DNA from: an uncultured Bacteroidia bacterium
GTDB taxonomy: Bacteria > Bacteroidota > Bacteroidia > Bacteroidales > F082
Length of the DNA: 61,437 bases
Direction of reading: 5' to 3'
NCBI GenBank assembly: GCA_902785755.1
Contig: CACZZO010000020.1
Coordinates: 1 to 61,437 of the forward strand
Of this stretch, positions 49,932 through 58,260 are shown one piece after another; position 1 is the first letter of the stretch; each line of letters starts with the position of its first letter. Made by a program: the position numbers and the translations under genes. A model generated the notes under the pieces. It searched no databases, was not told the origin of the DNA, and worked only from the letters and a program-made list of their open reading frames with translations.

Positions 49932-50873
49932 TTAGTATAAACTACCCGTATTCACCACCGGCTGTGCCGACTCGTCGGCGCAAAGCACCACCATCAGGTT
50001 GCTCACCATGGCGGCCTTGCGTTCCTCATCAAGTTCGACGACACTTTCAGTCTTCAGCTTGTCCAAAGCCATACGTACCATCGAGACAGCGCCTTCCACA
50101 ATCTTCTCACGAGCGGAGATGATGGCCGCCGCCTGCTGACGGCGCAACATTACCGCCGCAATTTCAGGCGAATAAGCCAAATAATTGATTCTCGCCTCAA
50201 GCACTTCCAAGCCCGACATGGCCAAACGCTCATTCAGTTTGGTGAGCAGCACCTCATTGATTTCCTTGCCGCCGGCGCGGAGGGTCAGCTCGTCTTTTTC
50301 GGCCTCATTCTCGTCGTAGGCATACATGCCCGCCACCTCGCGCAAGGCGGCATCGCTTTGCACCTGGATGAAGCTCTCGAAAGCCCTCATGCGGCTGCTC
50401 ACCGCCACGGGAGCCGTGCCCGATCCGCCGCTGGCCATCGTCTGCGAGTCGATCTCAAACATGGCCTTGTAGGTGTCTTTCAATCGCCAAACGAGGATTT
50501 GACCAATCATAATCGGGTTGCCCGTCTTGTCGTTCACCTTGATATTGTCGGGGTTGAGGTTGCGGGCGCGGAGCGAAACCTTCTTGGAGGTCATCAGGAA
50601 ATTCACCCAGTGGAAGCCTGTTTTGGTGAAGGTGCCACGGTAATTGCCGAAAAACAGCATCACCATAGCCTCATTCGGCTCTAACTTGCGGAAACCGATG
50701 GGCAGAATGCAGGCCAATAACAGGCCCAAAACCGATAGTATCGGTGTGCCGATTTGCCCTTTACCAAATGCAACCATGCCCCATACGCTCAAAGCGATGA
50801 TGACAAGTTCAACAAACAATGCGACGAAACCGTTCATCGCGAGACCTTTGAATTCAAATTCTTTTGTTTCCAT
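49932..50873 (-). CDS. SPFH (band 7/stomatin-like) membrane protein
   Basis: The 313-residue protein has two N-terminal transmembrane helices (~15-65). The SPFH domain follows with LEPNEAMVMLFFGNYRGTFT, GFHWVNFLMTSKKVSLRARN, GLEVLEARINYLAYSPEIA and a C-terminal coiled coil (MLRRQQAAAIISAREKIVEG). Stomatin-like proteins form membrane scaffolds. It is first in an operon ending with the Arc-like repressor gene, a conserved linkage in my recollection. A TATCTTTG box lies just upstream. Confidence 0.88.
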   Translation of the reverse strand: METKEFEFKGLAMNGFVALFVELVIIALSVWGMVAFGKGQIGTPILSVLGLLLACILPIGFRKLEPNEAMVMLFFGNYRGTFTKTGFHWVNFLMTSKKVSLRARNLNPDNIKVNDKTGNPIMIGQILVWRLKDTYKAMFEIDSQTMASGGSGTAPVAVSSRMRAFESFIQVQSDAALREVAGMYAYDENEAEKDELTLRAGGKEINEVLLTKLNERLAMSGLEVLEARINYLAYSPEIAAVMLRRQQAAAIISAREKIVEGAVSMVRMALDKLKTESVVELDEERKAAMVSNLMVVLCADESAQPVVNTGSLY

Positions 50874-50905
50874 AATGATATTATTTTGATATTATTTTGA
50901 TGCTG

Positions 50906-50913
50906 CAAAGATA
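50906..50913 (-). promoter_or_regulatory. -7 box for the SPFH operon
   Basis: Minus-strand TATCTTTG followed by CAGCA lies 33 nt upstream of the ATG at 50873. Confidence 0.55.
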
Positions 50914-50978
50914 CATTAATTTTGGTAGTTGCAAGAAAAAAAATCGATTTTTTTGAAAAAAATTTCGGCGATTAGCCG

Positions 50979-50986
50979 TATATTTG
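50979..50986 (+). promoter_or_regulatory. -7 box for the M48 gene
   Basis: TATATTTG followed by CCGTG lies 39 nt upstream of the ATG at 51025. Confidence 0.5.
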
Positions 50987-51024
50987 CCGTGACAAAACGG
51001 AATCTAACATAAAACTTGTTCAAT

Positions 51025-51897
51025 ATGAAGAAATTAGCACTTATCGGAGCCATTGTCGTAATGATGACGACCAGTTGCTCCTCACTCAAAGTTGTGGACC
51101 AAAACGCCGCTGCCAATGCCGGAGCCGCCGCTTTGCAGGCCCTTACCGTCAGCGACGCACAGATTGCCCAGTTGTGCAGCCAGTACATGGTTGAAACCGA
51201 CGGACAAAACACCATCTTGCCCGCCAGCAACGACTACACCCAACGCCTTAACCGCATCATGGCACGCTTCCACAACATCAGCAACCTGAATTTGAACTAC
51301 AAGGTGTATCAGTCGAACGAGGTGAACGCTTTTGCCAGCGGAGACGGTAGCGTGCGCGTCTATACCGGCCTGATGGACGCGATGAACGACGACCAAGTTT
51401 TTGCCGTCATCGGCCATGAATTGGGACACCTTATTAATAAAGATGTCCGCGACGCCTACCGTGCAGCCTATTTGATGGTGGCCGCACGTTACGGAATCGG
51501 TGCCTTCAGCGAAACCGCCGGAGCCATCTCTCAAGGTTTCCTCGGCGACCTTGGGCAGCAATTGGCCCAAAACGCCTATTCGCGCCGTCAGGAAACCGAA
51601 GCCGACGAGACCGCTTTCCAGTTCTGCATCCAAAACGGTGTCGACCCTTACGCCATGTATCATGCTCTGAATGTGCTGATTAGCCTCAGCGGAGAAAGCA
51701 GCCAGCAAAGCAAAATCGCACAATTGTTCTCCACCCACCCCAACACCCAAAAGCGTGCCGCCCACGTCAAAGAGATGTGCGAGGCTGCGGGCTACACTAT
51801 GACCTCGCCCAACCCATCTGGCGCAAAGCCCTCAAATGGCACTTCAGGCGGCTCTGGTTCGGGCGGAAAGAAGAAGGTTGGCATTAAATTGAACTGA
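51025..51897 (+). CDS. M48-family metalloprotease lipoprotein
   Basis: The start at 51025 gives a lipoprotein signal (MKKLALIGAIVVMMTTSCSS). The 290-residue protein has HExxH in FAVIGHELGHLINKD and the downstream metal-binding Glu in SRRQETEADETAFQF. It resembles LoiP/YcaL proteases of the envelope. The C-terminus is a Gly/Ser-rich stretch ending KKKVGIKLN. It may be involved in envelope protein quality control. It has its own promoter and terminator. Confidence 0.9.
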   Translation: MKKLALIGAIVVMMTTSCSSLKVVDQNAAANAGAAALQALTVSDAQIAQLCSQYMVETDGQNTILPASNDYTQRLNRIMARFHNISNLNLNYKVYQSNEVNAFASGDGSVRVYTGLMDAMNDDQVFAVIGHELGHLINKDVRDAYRAAYLMVAARYGIGAFSETAGAISQGFLGDLGQQLAQNAYSRRQETEADETAFQFCIQNGVDPYAMYHALNVLISLSGESSQQSKIAQLFSTHPNTQKRAAHVKEMCEAAGYTMTSPNPSGAKPSNGTSGGSGSGGKKKVGIKLN

Positions 51898-51913
51898 TTT
51901 TCAATTTGTTTCA

Positions 51914-51946
51914 AGAAAAAAGCCGAGCGTCAACTCGGCTTTTTTC
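51914..51946. terminator. Bidirectional terminator between the M48 gene and murD
   Basis: AAAAAGCCGAG-CGTCAA-CTCGGCTTTTT has A/T runs on both sides, 16 nt after the M48 stop and adjacent to the end of the convergent murD. Confidence 0.8.
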
Positions 51947-53252
51947 ATTTTTCCCCAAAGGCCTCCGCCAAAGCCTTGAACTTCCGCCCGCGCTCCTCGA
52001 AATTCTTGTATTGGTCGTAACTCGATGCTGCTGGCGAAAGCAAGCAGACATCGCCTTGCTTGGCGTGGTCTTTTAAATAGGCAAACGCCTCTTCCATGTT
52101 GGAATAATTGAATAAAGACGGCCCTTCGACAGACTCAGGGACCTTGGTCATTGAGCCTGTCGAAATGCCGTCCATCAGTTGCATCATCCTTTCCCCAGCC
52201 TTGCCTGTGAAGAGCAGATGCAGAACTGGATTTTCTTTCAGGTAGTCCACCAAAGGCTGATAGTCAATGCCCCGGTCGAAGCCACCAAGCAACAGGAAAT
52301 CAACCTTTTGCAACGCCTTACACGCTGAAATCGCCGCTTGCGGTATGGTGGAAATACTGTCGTTGACGAAGGTTATGCCGCCAAATGTGCCGATTAGCTC
52401 CAAACGATGCTCCAAAGGTTTGAAGGTATATAAATAAGGTATCAATTCCCGATAATCAACACCGTAGGCATCACAAGCCAACAGTGCCGCCTTGACATTC
52501 AGATAGTTATGCTCGCCTTTCAAGGGCAAGGATGAACGGTCGATTTCGTCAAAATCGCACTGTGTGAATACTCTGGATTGCTTCGCTTTGCTCGCAATGA
52601 CGCGAAGCGCATCATTAATCAGCATGTCGTGAATGACGGCAGTATCGTCTTCACCCATGAAGCGTAAAAGATTGAGTTTCGCCGACTTGTAACGCTCAAA
52701 AGTGCCGAAATGGTCGAGATGTTCCTCAAAAACATTCAGCAAAACGCCCACATGCGGACTATTATGCACATACTCCAACTGGTGCGCCGAAAGCTCATAA
52801 ACCACTATGGAATCAGACTTGATGTCCTCCATGATGTCAAAACAGGGAATCCCGATGTTGCCAGTCAAGATAGCGTCACGTCCAGAGGATTTCAAAAGAT
52901 GATATATCAGGCTCGTGGTCGTGCTTTTGCCCTTGGTGCCTGAAATGCCGATGGTCTGTGCATGGAACTGGCTGAGAAACAGGTCGGTTTGTGAGGTAAT
53001 CTCCACGCCTTTCGTGTCGAAATCCTTCAAGGAAATGCCCGGTGTCTTGATGACGATGTCGTAGTCATACATCGACTCAAGATAGTAGTTTCCAAAGTGT
53101 TTCACGCCTTCCATTTCGTTCTTGTCCGCCACCACGACTTCGGCGTTGGGCAAATACTTTTGCACAAAGCGGAACGAAGATTTCCCCTCGCGCCCAAAGC
53201 CGAGAATCAAAATGCGTTTGCCACGCAACCGATTGAGAATCAATTCAAACAT
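51945..53252 (-). CDS. murD: UDP-N-acetylmuramoyl-L-alanine--glutamate ligase, MurD-type, with two repeat-derived inserts
   Basis: The 435-residue Mur ligase has an N-terminal Rossmann domain (RILILGFGREGKSSF), Walker A GISGTKGKSTTTSLIYHLLK, and FVNDSISTIPQAAISACKAL and SPAASSYDQYKNFEERG. It adds glutamate to UDP-MurNAc-L-Ala. Two segments are translated repeats: residues ~215-227 (VIASKAKQSRVF, family A) in the central domain and ~362-377 (ISTGSMTKVPESVEGPS, family B) in the C-terminal domain. It overlaps the upstream murL-like gene by 8 nt, so the glutamate stereochemistry may be L rather than D. Confidence 0.9.
   Translation of the reverse strand: MFELILNRLRGKRILILGFGREGKSSFRFVQKYLPNAEVVVADKNEMEGVKHFGNYYLESMYDYDIVIKTPGISLKDFDTKGVEITSQTDLFLSQFHAQTIGISGTKGKSTTTSLIYHLLKSSGRDAILTGNIGIPCFDIMEDIKSDSIVVYELSAHQLEYVHNSPHVGVLLNVFEEHLDHFGTFERYKSAKLNLLRFMGEDDTAVIHDMLINDALRVIASKAKQSRVFTQCDFDEIDRSSLPLKGEHNYLNVKAALLACDAYGVDYRELIPYLYTFKPLEHRLELIGTFGGITFVNDSISTIPQAAISACKALQKVDFLLLGGFDRGIDYQPLVDYLKENPVLHLLFTGKAGERMMQLMDGISTGSMTKVPESVEGPSLFNYSNMEEAFAYLKDHAKQGDVCLLSPAASSYDQYKNFEERGRKFKALAEAFGEK
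52122..52169. repeat. Palindromic family B element inside murD
   Basis: TTCGACAGACTCA (52125-52137) and TGAGCCTGTCGAA (52152-52164) are inverted arms. The frame stays open through it. Confidence 0.8.
52572..52609. repeat. Half palindromic family A element inside murD
   Basis: CTGGATTGCTTCGCTTTGCTCGCAATGACGCGAAGC matches the right arm of the element at 49825-49920. The frame stays open through it. Confidence 0.8.
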
Positions 53253-54555
53253 GAAGACGGGATTTTAAGATTTGTTCAAACTTCTCGGGCAGGAAATGCT
53301 CGTTGTTGAAGCGGTTGAGAATTTCGTTCACTTTATCTCGATTCCCATTCACGGCCTCCATACAAGCCCGCACCTCCTCCACGGTCCCGACACACTCGAA
53401 AGGCTTCACTTCTGCCGTGCCGTTAAGTTCCTCATAAATAGGTTGTAAACTCTCGTCCGCCATCAGGTCTTTGCCAAAAATAGCTGTCAGTTTTTCCCTC
53501 GAAAGGAAGGGCGACAGGATAATCCAAGTGAACAGGCATTTGGGACAATGGTCGCACCAAGAATCGGTCTTGCTGCCTACATTGCAACTGCGGAACACAG
53601 AATGATAGGCCTCGCATTGGGCGAACAATTTTGCAATCTGCAATTCGCTCAACGGACGCAAAAAACTGAAATACTGTACTTTATCATTCATAATCTCAGC
53701 CACATAATTCCTGAAATCGCGCTCAAACTCTATCGACTTGCTGTATTGGTGATTAATATTCGTTCCGGGAACGGTGCTCTCATTCGCGCTGTTTTCATTC
53801 GACAAAGCGATGTATTTTGAACGGCTTCCGAAAACCACCAAAACGCCAATGAACGCCAACAAAGCCGAAAATGGCGTGTGACCGTTCAGATAGCCTTCTG
53901 CATTGAGTTTCAGCATGGTAGGGTCAAGGGTGCGGTTGATGACGATGAAGTCGTTTTCGCCGTAGCCTGCTGTTATTACGCAATTCAAAGTCGCGCCACG
54001 CGGGTTGACAATCATAGGAACGACAGGCATTTCGTTGCGCAAACATTCCAAAGTGACCACAGAATCCTTGCCGCCACCGATGGGGACCAAAGTTCGCTCT
54101 TCAAGCGGCAAGTCAACCTTCGCAAAAGATTGGTTTCCAATGGATTCGATCTGCATCAAATCATCTTCCGAAACCGAAATGCAATTCAAATACAAAAACT
54201 CACCCAAACCATTGTAATACAGTTTCTTCCAAAACGCTTTCTGCGAATCGGTGAGTGAAAACGGCTTCACCACTACCCTTTTCGGGCAAGCGATTTTCCA
54301 ATAACTCACCATTTCTGTCATCCCGATTTGGAACGCCAAAGCCTGCAACTGTTCCCCTGGAATATGCTCCCAATCAAAGACATAACGCGCTGGTATTTCG
54401 AGCGTTGGGTGAAAATGATAGCGGTCGTCGAGGTTGAAGTCGAAAGCCAACGACAAAGCTCCGTTTTCGCGTTTCACCGTTTGCCGCTCAAAAGTGAACG
54501 TCGAAAAATCCTCGCGCAAGGCGTCAAACTTGTGTTGATTGTCAGTCCGTTTCAA
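53245..54555 (-). CDS. murL: MurL-like UDP-MurNAc-L-Ala-L-Glu epimerase
   Basis: The 436-residue protein resembles Xanthomonas-type MurL from memory: LVPIGGGKDSVVTLE (pyrophosphatase loop), YLNGHTPFSALLAFIGVLV, KYIALSNENSANEST, INHQYSKSIEFERDFRNYVA, YFSFLRPLSELQIAKLFAQC, FRSCNVG, WCDHCPKCLFTWIILSPFLS and KPFECVGTVEE. MurL inverts the terminal Glu of UDP-MurNAc-L-Ala-L-Glu using ATP. It precedes murD with an 8-nt overlap. The start codon is TTG at 54555; no ATG fits. A TAATTTTG box lies 19 nt upstream. Confidence 0.8.
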   Translation of the reverse strand: MKRTDNQHKFDALREDFSTFTFERQTVKRENGALSLAFDFNLDDRYHFHPTLEIPARYVFDWEHIPGEQLQALAFQIGMTEMVSYWKIACPKRVVVKPFSLTDSQKAFWKKLYYNGLGEFLYLNCISVSEDDLMQIESIGNQSFAKVDLPLEERTLVPIGGGKDSVVTLECLRNEMPVVPMIVNPRGATLNCVITAGYGENDFIVINRTLDPTMLKLNAEGYLNGHTPFSALLAFIGVLVVFGSRSKYIALSNENSANESTVPGTNINHQYSKSIEFERDFRNYVAEIMNDKVQYFSFLRPLSELQIAKLFAQCEAYHSVFRSCNVGSKTDSWCDHCPKCLFTWIILSPFLSREKLTAIFGKDLMADESLQPIYEELNGTAEVKPFECVGTVEEVRACMEAVNGNRDKVNEILNRFNNEHFLPEKFEQILKSRLHV

Positions 54556-54574
54556 AATAGTCCGATTTTTGCCA

Positions 54575-54582
54575 CAAAATTA
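54575..54582 (-). promoter_or_regulatory. -7 box for murL-murD
   Basis: Minus-strand TAATTTTG followed by TGGC lies 19 nt upstream of the TTG start and supports it. Confidence 0.45.
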
Positions 54583-54614
54583 CGAATTATGGCCCGAATA
54601 TCGCCCAAAAAGTC

Positions 54615-54622
54615 TACTTTTG
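54615..54622 (+). promoter_or_regulatory. -7 box for yqgE, four bases before the start codon
   Basis: TACTTTTG is followed by CGCT and ATG (54627), as at aat and the chromate transporter gene. Confidence 0.6.
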
Positions 54623-54626
54623 CGCT

Positions 54627-55217
54627 ATGGATTTAGGCGAAAAGTTTGTCATACGAAGCAATTCATTGGATCCGAAACCTGGTAACATCCTGATTTCCGA
54701 GCCATTAATGAATGATTTCCACTTTGGGAGGTCGGTGATTCTGCTCATCGACCACGAGGAGGCGGAGGGCAGTTTCGGCGTCATCATCAACAAGACGCTG
54801 AACGCGTGCGTCAACCAAATCGTCGACGATTTCCCCGAATTCGACGCGCCTGTCTACCTCGGCGGCCCCGTTTCCGACAACCAACTGTTTTTCATCCACA
54901 CCCTCGGCGACCTTATCCCCGACTCCTGCCCCATCATCGAGGGCTTGTATTGGGGCGGGGAGGTGGAAACACTCAAAACCTTGATTGCCACTGGAATAGC
55001 CAACGAGGAAAACACTCGATTCTATTTGGGCTACTCGGGTTGGGACTCAGGGCAATTGGTCAGTGAATTGGTACGCAACACATGGCTCATCGGCGACATC
55101 ACGACACAACAACTCTTCGAACTGCCCGCAGAAGCCATGTGGCAAACATTTGTAAATCAGGCAGGTAAACGTTATGAAATATGGAAACATTTCCCCAAGA
55201 ATTTTGAGGATAATTGA
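54627..55217 (+). CDS. YqgE/AlgH family protein
   Basis: The 196-residue protein has the family signature PKPGNILISEPLMNDFHFGR, VILLIDHEEAEGSFGVIINK, DAPVYLGGPVSDNQLFFIHT and FYLGYSGWDSGQLVSEL. The family fold is known but its biochemical role is not. The promoter box ends 4 nt before the ATG, implying a leaderless message. It is divergent from murL. Confidence 0.92.
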   Translation: MDLGEKFVIRSNSLDPKPGNILISEPLMNDFHFGRSVILLIDHEEAEGSFGVIINKTLNACVNQIVDDFPEFDAPVYLGGPVSDNQLFFIHTLGDLIPDSCPIIEGLYWGGEVETLKTLIATGIANEENTRFYLGYSGWDSGQLVSELVRNTWLIGDITTQQLFELPAEAMWQTFVNQAGKRYEIWKHFPKNFEDN

Positions 55218-55240
55218 ATCGAAAACCGTTCTAATTCAAA

Positions 55241-56356
55241 TTAAATGCTTTTCTTGTAAGCCCTACGCCGCATGAACGGCTCGGTTTTGTAGTCGCCAAA
55301 CAGCGACTGCACTTTGTAGTTTTCCTCCAACTGCGGGTTGAGGATGATCGTGTCGACACCACGCCGGATGCAGTTCTCATGCAAATATTTGAACATCAGC
55401 AGCGGCACGCCACAACCTTGATACTGAGGTGCAACGCCTATGATAAGGGCTTCCAAAGTGTCGTTCTTCTTCAGTGCCTTGAGGATGTGTATGAACCCGA
55501 AGGGAAACAGGCGACCATTGGCTTTTTTCACCGCCTTTGAAAGCGAAGGCACGCAGAACAGGAACCCCACAGGCTTGTCTTCCTTGTTGACGGCGACGGC
55601 CACGAAATCCTTGTCCAAAATGGGGACGTATGTATCCAAATAGTTTGCTATCTGCTTGTCTGTCAGGGGCGAAAAACCCATCAGCGGGGCAAAGGCATCG
55701 TTATACATGTGGAAGATTTCCATGCCGTATTGCTTGCTCATCTGTTTCATGCTCTTGGGCTGCACCACATGCACGCCAAAGCGTTCCTCAATGAGATGGG
55801 CAAACTTGTAGGTAGGCGGCACTTCTTTGTCCAAAAACAGCAAACTTTGTGTCCAGTCCACATCCTTTACATAACCCAACTTTTGCAACATCGTGTCGTA
55901 ATAAGGGTAGTTGTAAAGGCAGGTGAATGGGCTGAGGTTTTCATAACCTTCCACCAAAAGGCCCTCTTTGTCCATGTCGGTAAAGCCCCACGGTCCGACG
56001 ATTTCGGTGCATCCGCGTTGCTTGCCCCATGCGATGACCGTATCAAGCAAGGCTTTCAGAACTTCCTCATCCTCAATGAAATCGAGCCATCCGAAGCGCA
56101 CTTTTTTCACATCCTTGTTGGCCTTGTGGTTGATGATGGCGGCCACGCGCCCGACGATTTCGTTGCCCCGATAGGCCAAGAAACAGTCGGCTTCGCAAAA
56201 GTCGTAGGCTCCGTTCTTTTCGGGGTTGAAAGTGTCGTATTCGTCACCTTCGAGAGCAGGCACCCAGTTTGCGCAGTCTTTGTAAAGACGCAAGGGGAAA
56301 GCCACAAACAGTTTCATCTGTTTGCGACTTTCCACCTTTATAATGTTGATTGTCAT
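55241..56356 (-). CDS. GNAT-superfamily acyltransferase (two-domain)
   Basis: The 371-residue protein looks like a double GNAT: an N-terminal domain with DCFLAYRGNEIVGRVAAIIN and a C-terminal domain with DTLEALIIGVAPQYQGCGVP (acyl-CoA/ACP binding loop) and IILNPQLEENYKVQSLF. It lies 3 nt after the acyl carrier protein gene, and the ligase gene precedes that. The operon suggests transfer of an ACP-bound acyl chain to an amine, possibly for a lipid or small metabolite. The substrates are unknown. Confidence 0.65.
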   Translation of the reverse strand: MTINIIKVESRKQMKLFVAFPLRLYKDCANWVPALEGDEYDTFNPEKNGAYDFCEADCFLAYRGNEIVGRVAAIINHKANKDVKKVRFGWLDFIEDEEVLKALLDTVIAWGKQRGCTEIVGPWGFTDMDKEGLLVEGYENLSPFTCLYNYPYYDTMLQKLGYVKDVDWTQSLLFLDKEVPPTYKFAHLIEERFGVHVVQPKSMKQMSKQYGMEIFHMYNDAFAPLMGFSPLTDKQIANYLDTYVPILDKDFVAVAVNKEDKPVGFLFCVPSLSKAVKKANGRLFPFGFIHILKALKKNDTLEALIIGVAPQYQGCGVPLLMFKYLHENCIRRGVDTIILNPQLEENYKVQSLFGDYKTEPFMRRRAYKKSI

Positions 56357-56359
56357 AAA

Positions 56360-56614
56360 TTAACGGGTTGTATTAGCAGCAATGTAGTCAAGCACTTCGC
56401 GCACTGTCAAAAATTTCGGGTTGCCTTCAAACTTGAACCCGAACTTGGTCTCGATGGCGAGGCTGAGTAGCAAAATGGTCAACGAATCCAAGCCCAAGTC
56501 GCGGACGAGCTGCGAGTCTTCATTGACATTGGAGAAATCGAGCGATGGCTTGATCTGCTTAATGATTTCCTTCAGTTCTTCAAAAACAGTTTCTCTTTGC
56601 ATGGCGTAAATCAT
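56360..56614 (-). CDS. Acyl carrier protein
   Basis: The 84-residue protein is a carrier domain with the phosphopantetheine Ser in DLGLDSLTILLLSLAIE (Ser at residue 44 when starting from 56614). It differs from a housekeeping AcpP by its neighbours. The ATG at 56614 overlaps the ligase stop (ATGA); a second ATG lies four codons later at 56602. It is the likely carrier for the flanking ligase and acyltransferase. Confidence 0.85.
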   Translation of the reverse strand: MIYAMQRETVFEELKEIIKQIKPSLDFSNVNEDSQLVRDLGLDSLTILLLSLAIETKFGFKFEGNPKFLTVREVLDYIAANTTR

Positions 56615-58116
56615 TGGTTGCGTGAAACTTTCATTGCACCCGTGCGTTTGAAGTCTTCCTTGCGCACGGTGATTTTGCTGACTTGATGCGTGCTCGGCAG
56701 TTCAGCGTTCACCTTGCCGACGAGGTCTTTGAAGTAGGCTTCCACCTCTTCCCAAGTCGCATTGCCAAACTCATCCATGCGCGGCAGAATCTCAATGGCA
56801 ATCACCTGTCGGCCATCGAGTTCGTCCTCTTTGACAAGGCAGTCGCGGAGTCTGCTGTCCTTATAGAACGGCTCCTCAATGCTTTCAGGGCTGATGTTCT
56901 CGCCATTGCTCAGGATGATGAGGTTCTTGATGCGGCCCACGATGTACATGTAGCCTTCATCGTCGAAGCGGACAAGGTCGCCGGTCTTCACCCAACCGTC
57001 TTCGGTCAGGGTTTCGGCGGTCTTTTCGGGTTCGCCGTAATAGCCGAGGAAGACATTGTCGCCACGGAACCACAGTTCGCCATCCACCACCTTCAGTTCC
57101 TGTTCGGGATAAGATTTTCCGACCGATGTGGGCTTTTCCTTCACGTCGATATTACCCGTAGTGAGGTTGGCGCCTTCAGTCATGCCGTAGCCCGCAAAGA
57201 GTTGGATACCAAGTTCATCGAACTCTCCGATGAGTTTCGGAGGCACATTGGCCGCACCCGAAATGATGAATTTGAGGTTGCCGCCGAGGAAAGGCTTGCC
57301 GTACATCTTGACGAGGCCCAAAAGAATTTCGCAGATGCCCGGAACGGCCACGAGGCATGTCGGCTTAATCATCGGGAACTTGCCAATGGTTTCCTTAGTA
57401 TTGGCGGCGGCATACCACGCGCCACCTTCAAACAGCACCGACAAAGTGCCACGAATCAGGCCAAACACATGGCTGAGAGGCAGCACATTCGCGTAACGGT
57501 GATGGCCGAGTTGGCTGCCAGGAGCGTAAACGCCGTTCAATGCACCACGCATCAAAGCACGATGGGGCAGAATGGCACCCTTGGGCGCACCCGTGGTGCC
57601 ACCCGTGAAGAAGATGGCGGCTGGCTCGTCCTTGTCAACGGTCACGATGGGAGCGGTATGGTCGGCACAATCGGTGATGGCGATGGTTTTGCAAGGCACA
57701 CCGGCGACAGCCTCGGCGAAGTCTTTGCCATAGGCCAACACCTTCACGCCGAACTTCATGCAGCAGCCGACGATGGCCTGAGCAGGCAGCATGGCTGGCA
57801 AATTGATGGCCACATAGCCCGCCGAAGTGACGGCAAGGAACATTTCGACCTGCTCGATGGTGGAGTTGTCTATGATGGCCACTTTGTCGCCTTTTTGCAG
57901 GCCCAAGTCGTTGAGCAAGGCACGCTTACGCGCAATCAAGTCGCAGACCTGTTTATAATTATAGGTGTTCACCGTGTCGGAAAGGCAAGGCAAGTCGGAC
58001 CATTTCTGCTCAATCCAAGTGACAAATTCTGGAAGGGTCGGGATGAACTTCAACTGCGCGAGTTCGTCGGCAGGAAGCATGGATGGGAAATACTCGTTAT
58101 TAATCATAATATGCAT
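56611..58116 (-). CDS. AMP-dependent acyl ligase (fatty-acyl-AMP/CoA ligase family)
   Basis: The 501-residue ANL-family protein has the P-loop FFTGGTTGAPKGAILPHRAL, GYGMTEGANLTTGNIDVKEK, the hinge region KTGDLVRFDDEGYMYIVGRI and NLIILSNGENISPESIEEPF. The catalytic C-terminal Lys is in RTGAMKVSRNQ. It activates a carboxylic acid as an acyl adenylate. The ACP gene starts inside its stop codon, so the acyl group may go to that ACP rather than to CoA. It is first in the three-gene operon. Confidence 0.85.
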   Translation of the reverse strand: MHIMINNEYFPSMLPADELAQLKFIPTLPEFVTWIEQKWSDLPCLSDTVNTYNYKQVCDLIARKRALLNDLGLQKGDKVAIIDNSTIEQVEMFLAVTSAGYVAINLPAMLPAQAIVGCCMKFGVKVLAYGKDFAEAVAGVPCKTIAITDCADHTAPIVTVDKDEPAAIFFTGGTTGAPKGAILPHRALMRGALNGVYAPGSQLGHHRYANVLPLSHVFGLIRGTLSVLFEGGAWYAAANTKETIGKFPMIKPTCLVAVPGICEILLGLVKMYGKPFLGGNLKFIISGAANVPPKLIGEFDELGIQLFAGYGMTEGANLTTGNIDVKEKPTSVGKSYPEQELKVVDGELWFRGDNVFLGYYGEPEKTAETLTEDGWVKTGDLVRFDDEGYMYIVGRIKNLIILSNGENISPESIEEPFYKDSRLRDCLVKEDELDGRQVIAIEILPRMDEFGNATWEEVEAYFKDLVGKVNAELPSTHQVSKITVRKEDFKRTGAMKVSRNQ

Positions 58117-58138
58117 AAATTGATTTGATTTTGAGCCG

Positions 58139-58146
58139 CAAAAATA
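58139..58146 (-). promoter_or_regulatory. -7 box for the acyl ligase operon
   Basis: Minus-strand TATTTTTG followed by CGGC lies 23 nt upstream of the ATG at 58116. Confidence 0.55.
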
Positions 58147-58232
58147 AGAAAAACAATGGTCGCTTCAAATAATGTTGGGATTTTTTGAGTTTTCTCATTG
58201 CGACGAAACCGTCATGCTATCAAATTTTCCCC

Positions 58233-58240
58233 TATCTTTG
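58233..58240 (+). promoter_or_regulatory. -7 box for the FecCD-type permease
   Basis: TATCTTTG followed by CCGCG lies 20 nt upstream of the ATG at 58261. Confidence 0.55.
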
Positions 58241-58260
58241 CCGCGAATTAGGAAAGACGA

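Noticed and set aside
56683..58128. 481-residue plus-strand frame opposite the acyl ligase gene
   Set aside because: Shadow of the ligase, whose P-loop and catalytic Lys are all in the minus-strand frame.
58141..58260. Possible cobalamin or other riboswitch before the FecCD permease
   Set aside because: The -7 box at 58233 leaves a leader of about 15-20 nt, too short, and no conserved box was seen.
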